From a virus, in the IMG/VR virus record IMGVR_UViG_3300009514_000007, positions 1 to 64,000 of that record: DNA of 64,000 bases. One strand, written 5' to 3'. The notes below the pieces were generated by a model, which was given only the letters and a program-made list of their open reading frames with translations, made no database searches and was not told the origin of the DNA. Positions 1 through 6,198 of the stretch are shown one piece after another (position 1 is the stretch's first letter; each line of letters starts with the position of its first letter). A program made the position numbers and the translations under genes.

Positions 1-1
1 G

Positions 2-178
2 GACGGCGGCCCGTTCTACGGCGGGATTCGTCGGACCTACGACACCTCGTCTCTCGTCCTTTCGTTCAATACCGGGCACCTTGCCGGGTACACGGACGCG
101 GGGTTTGAGTACGCGGGGGTCGGTGGTGTTCAGGGCGAGGCTGTCGCCGTCTACAATGACGACGGCACCTTGTTCTAA
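2..178 (+). CDS. C-terminal fragment of unknown structural protein, paralogue of the next gene
   Basis: The reading frame is open from the window edge to a TAA, giving the last 58 residues of a longer protein. They align with the C-terminus of the following gene: both contain TYDT.SL.LS.NTGHL, then a GVGG turn, and both end in YNDDGTLF. The final codons are nearly identical at DNA level, so this is a tandem duplication. Function is not recognised. The position just before connector-type genes suggests a head decoration or other virion-surface protein, which is only an inference. The start lies outside the window. Confidence 0.75.
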   Translation, partial: DGGPFYGGIRRTYDTSSLVLSFNTGHLAGYTDAGFEYAGVGGVQGEAVAVYNDDGTLF

Positions 179-190
179 CAGGAGCGCGCC

Positions 191-1237
191 ATGCCCTTCA
201 TCACCCTCAAACGTGACGACGTTCCGACTGGCACTCTCCAGGTGCTTGATCTCAAGCCCAATGAGAGCCAGCGGAACTTGATCTACGAAACGCCGGGTCA
301 AACCAAATACGTCAACCCACACCAGAACGAGACTCCCGTGCTCGTGACGGTTGGACCTGACGAGGTGGTTCAGGACGAGGTGAGAGGGCTTTCGGCGCTC
401 ATGCTCATGTGTTGTTCGGACGGGGTGCTCGTCTCTGCGACGGGCACCCTGACCGTGGCGGGGCCGCTCATTGGCCCACCCGGCCTTCCGTACATCGACG
501 TGGCTGGATTTCCCCTTTCGGCAATCCTCGGACCACGAGCACCCGGCAGCCTTGATTTCGATGTTTCGTCGGGTGTCCCTGCGACGATTGCAGCGGACAT
601 TATCGCGGCTATTTCGGACGTGGCCGGGCCGTGGTTTGGCCTTGGGCTCGCTACCGCAGCGCCAGGAGCACCAGGCGACGTGGTGATCACAGCGGGGCCG
701 GCATCACCTGGCTCGACGGGCAACACGGTCACCTTTGGCCCCGTCATTCCTGACCCGGCCTTTCTGTTTGCACCCCCCACGGGATTCCTGGCTGGAGGGT
801 CCGATGGTGCGCCTTTGACCGCTGCCACTGCCGTAACTAAGGCACAGGACGTGTTGGACGACATCGTGCGGTACGGCGACCTGACGGCTCCTGCGCTGGA
901 TGCCGACCTGGCTTCGGTCAACGCAGCCCTGGCTCCTTCGGTGCTTTCCGCAGCGAGCCACCAATTCATGCTGCGAATCTTGGCGGGCGAGGAATTCGTT
1001 GTCCCTGCCGGGAACATCCAGTCCACAGGCGGGGCGTTGGCCCCTGACCCGCCCATCACGGACGCCAATTTCACGGCCGGTACGAACCGGACTACCTACG
1101 ACACCGACAGTCTGTTGCTCTCTGCGAATACCGGGCATCTGTCGATCCTTCTCCGTAACTCATTTGAGGTTGGCGGTGTCGGAGGTACCAACGGAGAAGC
1201 CATTATCGTGTACAACGACGACGGCACCTTGTTTTAG
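191..1237 (+). CDS. Unknown structural protein with a module shared with the tail sheath
   Basis: This 348-aa protein starts 12 nt after the previous stop with AGGAG upstream. The N-terminal ~80 residues are beta-rich. Around residues 80-190 is a beta module carrying the string FDVSSGVPATIA, which recurs almost exactly in the tail sheath at about residue 878 (FDVSSGVAATIA). After a linker and a helical stretch (~205-260), the C-terminal ~60 residues match the preceding truncated gene and end in YNDDGTLF. No enzymatic motif is visible. The shared module and the location suggest a virion-surface or decoration protein. Family unknown to me. Confidence 0.75.
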   Translation: MPFITLKRDDVPTGTLQVLDLKPNESQRNLIYETPGQTKYVNPHQNETPVLVTVGPDEVVQDEVRGLSALMLMCCSDGVLVSATGTLTVAGPLIGPPGLPYIDVAGFPLSAILGPRAPGSLDFDVSSGVPATIAADIIAAISDVAGPWFGLGLATAAPGAPGDVVITAGPASPGSTGNTVTFGPVIPDPAFLFAPPTGFLAGGSDGAPLTAATAVTKAQDVLDDIVRYGDLTAPALDADLASVNAALAPSVLSAASHQFMLRILAGEEFVVPAGNIQSTGGALAPDPPITDANFTAGTNRTTYDTDSLLLSANTGHLSILLRNSFEVGGVGGTNGEAIIVYNDDGTLF

Positions 1238-1292
1238 CGCGTAGCGCTTTCCTTCCGGCTTCGGTCGGAATGGCTCAAACGAAAGATGGACA

Positions 1293-1559
1293 ATGCAACA
1301 ACCCAAGCAGTACCGAACGGCAGACCTCTACTATGCCGCGTATCTCCGAGTCGCAGGATGCAGCATGATCGAAGCGACAGTGGTGAAAGAAGGCGGCCAA
1401 AAGCGGGTGTTCTTTTACTTTGAGCCCTCCGAGGGTCTCAAGGATCTGAAACGCGACTATTTCAACCGCAAGGGGAAGGTCGCGGCGCTCCAGTACGCTG
1501 ACGAGGTACGAAGCATGAAAAACCTAACCCACGAGGCACTGGCTGACGATGCTGCTTGA
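1293..1559 (+). CDS. Small DUF5659-like protein
   Basis: This 88-aa protein shows the pattern YRTADLYYAAYL near the N-terminus, then a beta hairpin ending in VFFYFE, and a C-terminal helix with ALQYADEVRSMKNL. I associate this layout (Y.t.DL..AayL, FfFE, a..y.da.r.lk.l) with DUF5659 proteins common in phage structural regions. The biochemical role of that family is unknown. The gene overlaps the next one by 11 nt, so translation is probably coupled. The 55 nt before it hold only a weak hairpin (about 1251-1268). Confidence 0.7.
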   Translation: MQQPKQYRTADLYYAAYLRVAGCSMIEATVVKEGGQKRVFFYFEPSEGLKDLKRDYFNRKGKVAALQYADEVRSMKNLTHEALADDAA

Positions 1560-2289
1560 CGGTTTGTTCGCGGATCCAGAAGGGCCGAGCAAGATCGCGT
1601 TCACTCCGATCTCGACCGAGGCTCGTCGTGCTTTTCAGCGCGAGATCCTGCCGCAAATCGGGAAGATCAAATCCGTCGAAGACCTGTCCAAGATCGTTAT
1701 CGAGATCACGGCAGCCATCCGCGAGGCGAGCACGGCGAAGGACACGCTCTACACTCGTCTGGTCAGGCACAAAGCCATCGATCAGGTGGACGACTCGTTC
1801 TTTGCCAACATCCTGACGGTCCTCCAACAGTGGTCGTCGGACACGCTCGACAAGCTGCGTGAGGCCCCGGAGCAGGCAGCCGCCCCCAAGACCGAGAACC
1901 GAGTACCAAAGGTCGAGCCCGAGGGGGCTCCCCCGCCTCCAGCGCCCGCTCAACAGCCGGTCGTTCAGCAAGCGGTGCCGGTCCAGACGCCGCAGATGGA
2001 CCCCGTGCAGGCGCTTCGGGAGGATCTCGCGGAACAGCTTGGTGCGAATCAAAACATGACCCCGTGGGATCTGGTGCGTTCTCTCCAGACCGTGTTCCAA
2101 AAACATGGTGTTTGGCGCGCCTATGCGTCGGCTCGCAGTAAAACAGCGGTCACGATCGGCTTCGGGACGTTTGGTGTCGAGGATGTGGTGCTCAGGCAAC
2201 GGCCAGGTCAAGGATGGGGAACTGCCCTCGGGCTGGACAGCAAAACTGCGGCACGGGAAATCATGGTACGCATGGCGAGGGCAGGGTGA
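1549..2289 (+). CDS. Unknown protein with Pro/Gln-rich linker
   Basis: This 246-aa protein begins inside the end of the preceding gene. Residues 1-105 are predicted helical (several Glu/Lys/Ile-rich amphipathic stretches). Residues ~108-150 form a Pro/Ala/Gln linker. Residues ~155-245 are a compact C-terminal domain rich in Phe/Gly/Val. The two-domain-plus-linker architecture fits a scaffolding or adaptor role in virion assembly, but no specific family is recognised. The next gene starts four bases after its stop. Confidence 0.65.
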   Translation: MLLDGLFADPEGPSKIAFTPISTEARRAFQREILPQIGKIKSVEDLSKIVIEITAAIREASTAKDTLYTRLVRHKAIDQVDDSFFANILTVLQQWSSDTLDKLREAPEQAAAPKTENRVPKVEPEGAPPPPAPAQQPVVQQAVPVQTPQMDPVQALREDLAEQLGANQNMTPWDLVRSLQTVFQKHGVWRAYASARSKTAVTIGFGTFGVEDVVLRQRPGQGWGTALGLDSKTAAREIMVRMARAG

Positions 2290-2292
2290 TCC

Positions 2293-3222
2293 GTGGCTGT
2301 TGCGTTTTCGCCAGGGCAAGACATCGGCCGAGGCGACCTCGACATCTTTACGAAGAACGCCGTTGGCAACCCTGCTAACGCCGCGACGATCAGCTACGCG
2401 ATCTTCTTTGTGGACACGTCGGGTGGCCTACCCGGCACCGAGGTACTGATCGGTCCCGCCGTGCGCGTGCCAGTCAATCCGACCGTAGGGGAATACTACG
2501 CAGCCCTGACAGTCCCTCCCGGTGCGACGCCGGGGGACTACCGGATCCGGTGGACATTCACCGAGCTACCTGGCTACCCCGAGCAGCAAGTGGTGCAGGA
2601 GTTTGCCGTCGTGGATCCGGCAACCGCATCGCCTGGAGGCGGTGGTGGAGGGCCTGGAGGAACGCCTTTCACGTCGGCCCAACAGGACATGATTAGCCGC
2701 TTGCGGATCCTGTTGCGTGACAACAACCCTGACCGCAACTACCGCTTTCGGCCGCCCGAGCAAGAGGGCGTGATCAAGCAGTTCAATCAGGTGTTCGGCT
2801 TCATCTGGGAGGACCATGAGCTACTGGAGTACCTGGAGAGGTCGCTCGATTGGTGGAATATGTTTCCGCCTTCGACCCCTGGCGTGAACACCATCGACAA
2901 GCTCGTGGCGCAGAAGCCCGAGTGGCGCACGGTGATCATGTGGGGCGCCATCGCGCACGCCATGTTCGCTCTGTCCGCGAATTGGGTGGCTGACGAATTC
3001 GACTACTCGATCGGCGGGATCAGCCTGAGCATCGAGAAATCGAGCAAATACGAGAGTTTGAAACAGAACGCCGAGTCGATGTACGATAAGGCGACGGAAG
3101 CAAAGACACAGACGGTGCGTGTGATCCGAGGGCTTGCGCAACCCCGCTTCGGTATCGGCATCCGTTCCGCTTTCGGTCCTCACGTTGGGCGAGGGGTGCT
3201 CTCACCTAGGAATTTCATCTAA
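2293..3222 (+). CDS. Putative head-tail connector/neck protein with N-terminal Ig-like domain
   Basis: Starts at GTG directly after the previous gene. Residues 1-110 read as an Ig-like beta domain (GEYYAALTVPPGATPGDYRIRW then a final EFAVVD strand). A Gly-rich linker (~115-125) leads to a helical domain of ~180 residues. The C-terminal half contains IGGISLSIEKSSKYESL, a pattern I associate with phage neck or head-completion proteins. It overlaps the following gene by one base (TAATG). The connector assignment is an inference from this motif and from the position upstream of neck and sheath genes. Confidence 0.6.
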   Translation: MAVAFSPGQDIGRGDLDIFTKNAVGNPANAATISYAIFFVDTSGGLPGTEVLIGPAVRVPVNPTVGEYYAALTVPPGATPGDYRIRWTFTELPGYPEQQVVQEFAVVDPATASPGGGGGGPGGTPFTSAQQDMISRLRILLRDNNPDRNYRFRPPEQEGVIKQFNQVFGFIWEDHELLEYLERSLDWWNMFPPSTPGVNTIDKLVAQKPEWRTVIMWGAIAHAMFALSANWVADEFDYSIGGISLSIEKSSKYESLKQNAESMYDKATEAKTQTVRVIRGLAQPRFGIGIRSAFGPHVGRGVLSPRNFI

Positions 3223-3443
3223 TGGTAGACATCACCAAGCTCGCTCGCCGAGTCGCTGAACGCCATGCGGAGAAAACCGCACGCCGTTGGCCTCGTCCTA
3301 CTGACCGCAAACCCTCTACGCGCCAACTGGAGGCGTGGGTGTACGACTCGGTGGTGGACGCAACCGATGGGTGTCAGGTTGAGCCTGATGGCGTCTGCCC
3401 CCACGGACACCCCTCGTGGCTCCTGTACCTCGGGATGATCTGA
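3222..3443 (+). CDS. Small Cys/His protein (CPHGHPSWLL type)
   Basis: This 73-aa protein has a basic N-terminal helix followed by a compact C-terminal motif with Cys51, Cys59, His61 and His63 (DGC...DGVCPHGHPSWLL), suggesting a metal-binding knuckle. Similar small proteins ending in PHGHPSWLL.LG.I occur in phage genomes, without known function. The ATG shares its A with the preceding TAA, and the stop TGA overlaps the next ATG, so it is embedded in a coupled series. Confidence 0.7.
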   Translation: MVDITKLARRVAERHAEKTARRWPRPTDRKPSTRQLEAWVYDSVVDATDGCQVEPDGVCPHGHPSWLLYLGMI

Positions 3444-4195
3444 TGGAATTGGTAGCCGACAAGTGGGTCAAGGCGGCATCCGAGCGGGTAGCCGATCGCT
3501 ACGTGTTGGCAGCGGACATGCGGCGTATCCTGTCGCAGCTTTACCGGCCGGTGCAGCCCTACGTGAAGCGGTGGGACCAGTTCCTTCTCAACCTTGCCAC
3601 CGCGTACCGCGAGGATCTTGAGTGGGTGATTCCGGCGTTCGGCGACGAGTGGGACTCCAAACTCACGAACATCGGGTCGGGCTGGTACGAATGGCAGGGT
3701 CCGCAAATTGGTGGTTACGGCTATCGAGGCAATCGAGGGTACGATCCCCCTGAGTACGCGGAGCAGTCGGTCGAGGTTCCGTCAGGCGGCACGCTCACCT
3801 TGACCGGGTTTCAGTCTCTCCGTCGCTGGCCGCATGACATGGCCCGGATCTGGCGGAGCGAGATCAAGGACCCCAAAGGGTTCAGGGACGCGCTGTACCA
3901 CATGCTTGAGAACCAGGCGTCGGTGAAGCTCCTGGCGAAGCTCACGGCCAACGCGATTCAGGGAGCGTTTCGCACGGGTTGGGCTGACGACTGGATCGTA
4001 GACCTCGTGAGCGAGGAAGACTGGAGCGACGCTTTCGACATGGGATGGTCGGGGAGCGTGAGCCTTAAAGAAACAGGGCGCCCCGTGGTGCGTGTGACAC
4101 CACAGGGCGACGGGTTCAAGATGGTCGTCACGGTGGACGTTGAGGTTGACGTAGAGGACGTGGAGCCGCCCGAACCTGATGTCGAGCCCTGGTAG
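3443..4195 (+). CDS. Unknown virion-associated protein
   Basis: A longer reading frame exists from GTG 3416, but ATG 3443 overlaps the previous TGA (TGATG) and gives the N-terminus MELVADKWVKAASERVADRY, which resembles the basic helical start of many phage structural proteins. That ATG is preferred. The 250-aa product has a helical first third, a middle Gly/Tyr-rich stretch (GGYGYRGNRGYDPPEY, ~95-110), a further helical part, and an acidic C-terminal tail of alternating Val/Asp/Glu ending in DVEPW. No family is recognised. It is the last plus-strand gene before a convergent minus-strand gene only 3 nt away. Confidence 0.6.
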   Translation: MELVADKWVKAASERVADRYVLAADMRRILSQLYRPVQPYVKRWDQFLLNLATAYREDLEWVIPAFGDEWDSKLTNIGSGWYEWQGPQIGGYGYRGNRGYDPPEYAEQSVEVPSGGTLTLTGFQSLRRWPHDMARIWRSEIKDPKGFRDALYHMLENQASVKLLAKLTANAIQGAFRTGWADDWIVDLVSEEDWSDAFDMGWSGSVSLKETGRPVVRVTPQGDGFKMVVTVDVEVDVEDVEPPEPDVEPW

Positions 4196-4198
4196 GGC

Positions 4199-4768
4199 TT
4201 AGTGCCAGCGAGCCAAGCTGCGTCGCTTGCCGTCGAACAGGCCCTTGACGTAGTAGCCGGTGCGGCCCTGCTCCAAGTGAGCGCGGCAAATGTCGGCGCC
4301 GGTTGCCGACACGCGAACGTAGTCGAAGCCTTCCCATTTGGCCGCATCCGTTTCCGCGACGCGGGACCACTTGTCGCTGCTCAGCTTTGCGTTCGGATCC
4401 TCGACTCGGCGGTAGTGCCAGGTGTTTCCGCCGTTGGTGATTCCGTGACGCCGAAGGTAGCGGACGTAGAACGTAAGCTCTCCGTTCGCGGGGTTCATGG
4501 CGACGCCTCGGTGGTAGGTCTGACCTCCGGTGACGTGGGTGGGAACCTCGGTCCAGGTCACGGCGGCGAACACCGTGTAGCTCTGGTCAGCCTTGGGGGC
4601 ACTCGGGAGTTTTTCCGTCTGGCGCTCGATCACCTGCTCCAATTCCTCCGCGCGCGACAGCCCCTCTTTCGGGTACATCGGGGGGGTGTCGGGGGTGCAA
4701 GCGGCAAGCTCGGCTTGGAATTTCTCGATGCGGGTGGAAATCTGCTCGTAGGTGTCTTGAACGTACAT
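4199..4768 (-). CDS. Minus-strand orphan gene, unknown function
   Basis: This is the first of three genes opposite to the structural operon. The frame extends upstream to 4822, but ATG 4768 has GGAGG (4776-4780 on the plus strand as CCTCC) at 7-nt spacing, so a 189-aa product is chosen. It begins with a coiled-coil-like helix (MYVQDTYEQISTRIEKF), has a charged helix around residues 35-60, and continues as a mixed alpha/beta domain ending in KRRSLARW. No recognised motifs. The isolated antisense position, clean ribosome site and proximity to a promoter-like element (4839-4848) suggest an independently expressed accessory (moron-like) gene. Confidence 0.65.
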   Translation of the reverse strand: MYVQDTYEQISTRIEKFQAELAACTPDTPPMYPKEGLSRAEELEQVIERQTEKLPSAPKADQSYTVFAAVTWTEVPTHVTGGQTYHRGVAMNPANGELTFYVRYLRRHGITNGGNTWHYRRVEDPNAKLSSDKWSRVAETDAAKWEGFDYVRVSATGADICRAHLEQGRTGYYVKGLFDGKRRSLARWH

Positions 4769-4815
4769 TTTGTGTCCTCCGAACCACTTAACGACGCAAT
4801 TTCCGCGCCAGAAAC

Positions 4816-4848
4816 CGCGCAAGAGGCGCGATTAGTCCGCCTATAGGC
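4816..4848 (+). promoter_or_regulatory. Candidate phage promoter element (hairpin + AGTCCGCCTATAGG)
   Basis: A GC-rich hairpin (arms 4816-4820 and 4826-4830) is followed three bases later by AGTCCGCCTATAGG (about 4834-4847), whose centre GCCTATAGGC is a perfect 10-bp palindrome. The same arrangement precedes the FmdB-like and tube genes. There is no convincing -35 hexamer. It lies 14 nt upstream of the spanin-like pair and 71 nt upstream of the minus-strand start at 4768, so it could serve either or both strands. Confidence 0.45.
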
Positions 4849-4861
4849 TCCCATTCACAGG

Positions 4862-5149
4862 ATGCCCGGCGACAGCACAAGCAAAGGAAACACGAAAACG
4901 ATCGATCTGGCGCTCAAGCTGCTCTCGACGCTTGTGATCCCACTGATCGTGTGGGGCGTGCGCTTGGAGGTCAAAACCGCCATCCAAGACGAGCGGATCG
5001 CTGAATTGGAGGACGACGTTCAGAAGAATTCGGGCATCTCCACGGCGGTTCAAGAGAATTCCCTGACCCTGGTCAAGCTGGAGGCCAAGATCGATTCCGT
5101 AGGAGACAAGATCGATGACATCAAGAAGCTACTGGCTGGTACTCGGTAG
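4862..5149 (+). CDS. Small membrane-anchored coiled-coil protein, i-spanin-like candidate
   Basis: This 95-aa protein has a short polar N-terminus, one transmembrane segment at about residues 16-33 (LALKLLSTLVIPLIVWGV), then an uninterrupted coiled-coil-like helix to the end (residues ~37-92). A type II membrane protein with a periplasmic coiled coil is the architecture of inner-membrane spanins such as lambda Rz. The next gene, a lipoprotein, starts inside its 3' end in another frame, as with Rz/Rz1. It is shorter than Rz and no holin or endolysin lies nearby, so a holin-like or other membrane role remains possible. The start has only a weak AGG directly before ATG. Confidence 0.5.
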   Translation: MPGDSTSKGNTKTIDLALKLLSTLVIPLIVWGVRLEVKTAIQDERIAELEDDVQKNSGISTAVQENSLTLVKLEAKIDSVGDKIDDIKKLLAGTR

Positions 5150-5708
5150 CCTTTTGATCGTCGGTTGCCCCGCAGCGCAGGACGGAGCCCCGGTTCAGGC
5201 GACCCGCGAGATCGAAATCCCCGACACGGGGGATGCCAAACCCGAGGATGTGAAGGGCGATCCCGATCCGATTCCCGAACCGGAATCCGATCCAACCGAG
5301 CCGGAATCCGATTCGGGCGGTGATCCGGGCGGGGCGCTGGCACACATGCCCGACCCTGACCCTCTCGTACCGGATGCTCGGTGGGAACCCAAAACCAAAA
5401 AGAAGCCGAAGGGTGCGGTGTGCCGACCCGACTACGACCTTTTCGACGGCAAGTGCTTCCCCGCTGAGAAGGCCAAGAAGCTCCAAGAGAAACGAGACGA
5501 GAAGCATCTCAAGGAGCTACAGGACGCCAAGACCCCTGTCCAACAAGAGCAGGTGCAGCAAAAGGTCTTGGACGATCAGGTGCAGCAGTTGGATCAGTAC
5601 GAGGACGACCTGGACGAGATTTTGGACGACCTCGCCAAGAAAAAGAAAAAGGGTGAGGGTCCGTTCAACAAAAAGGGCGGCGGCCTTGACGATCCGTTCG
5701 ATGGGTAG
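5115..5708 (+). CDS. Outer-membrane lipoprotein, o-spanin-like candidate
   Basis: This 197-aa protein starts within the previous gene (35-nt overlap, different frame) with AGGAG at 9-nt spacing. The N-terminus MTSRSYWLVLGSLLIVGC is a typical lipoprotein signal with lipobox IVGC and acylation at Cys18. The mature part is Pro/Asp/Glu-rich (~25-80), contains a short CRPDYDLFDGKC loop (~98-110), then Lys/Glu/Gln-rich helices, ending in a Lys-rich linker and an acidic tail. Proline richness, lipidation and nesting with an inner-membrane coiled-coil gene fit an Rz1-type partner, but it is much longer than Rz1 (~60 aa). A surface or moron lipoprotein is an alternative. Confidence 0.5.
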   Translation: MTSRSYWLVLGSLLIVGCPAAQDGAPVQATREIEIPDTGDAKPEDVKGDPDPIPEPESDPTEPESDSGGDPGGALAHMPDPDPLVPDARWEPKTKKKPKGAVCRPDYDLFDGKCFPAEKAKKLQEKRDEKHLKELQDAKTPVQQEQVQQKVLDDQVQQLDQYEDDLDEILDDLAKKKKKGEGPFNKKGGGLDDPFDG

Positions 5709-5718
5709 AGTGGGCACC

Positions 5719-6195
5719 ATGACCGATACTCCCAACACCGAAACCGAAACTCCCAAGGACGCCGAGACTGAGGCGGTCACGACCGACGCCGAGACTGTCG
5801 AGGTCGATCCGAACCTGCTCGGGCAGATGGCTCCCGAGGAAGCCAAAAATCTCTACTCCTGGCAGGCCGAGGTTCAACAGCTTCTCAAGGCCGTGGGCGA
5901 AAAAGAGGTTCAGATCAGCCGCATCGAGGCCATGCGCGACGCCAAGGTTGGTGAGAAAAAGGCGATGATCGCCCGCATGGAAACCTTGGAAACGAACGCA
6001 CAGCGGTTGCTTGCGGACGTGCGCAAGCGATTCAACATCACCGACGACATCAATTGGCGGACCCTTCCCGATGGCCGTATCGAGAAGATCGATCCAGACT
6101 TGATCAAGGCCGCACAGGCTGCCCAAGCCCAAGCCCAAGCCCAAGCCCAAGCTCAGGCTCAGGCGCAAGCACAAGGAGCGGCGGAAACGCAGTAG
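5719..6195 (+). CDS. Helical protein with C-terminal Ala-Gln repeat
   Basis: The frame is open from 5320, but the upstream part is out-of-frame reading of the lipoprotein gene. ATG 5719 gives a 158-aa product. Residues 1-35 are Thr/Glu/Asp-rich and likely disordered, ~40-115 form amphipathic helices, and the C-terminus is an Ala-Gln dipeptide run (~133-152) encoded by five perfect gcccaa hexamers and degenerate copies. No family is recognised. The next gene starts 3 nt after the stop. Confidence 0.7.
   Translation: MTDTPNTETETPKDAETEAVTTDAETVEVDPNLLGQMAPEEAKNLYSWQAEVQQLLKAVGEKEVQISRIEAMRDAKVGEKKAMIARMETLETNAQRLLADVRKRFNITDDINWRTLPDGRIEKIDPDLIKAAQAAQAQAQAQAQAQAQAQAQGAAETQ
6121..6174 (+). repeat. 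Hexanucleotide microsatellite encoding (Ala-Gln)n
   Basis: Five perfect tandem gcccaa units (6121-6150) are followed by two gctcag units, then gcgcaa and gcacaa. Six-base units keep the frame, so copy-number change would alter only the length of the Ala-Gln tail. Confidence 0.85.
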
Positions 6196-6198
6196 GTC

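Noticed and set aside
1238-1292. Terminator after the second gene
   Set aside because: Only a weak 5-bp stem (TTCCG/CGGAA, about 1251-1268) with no T-run, in a 55-nt gap between genes of the same operon.
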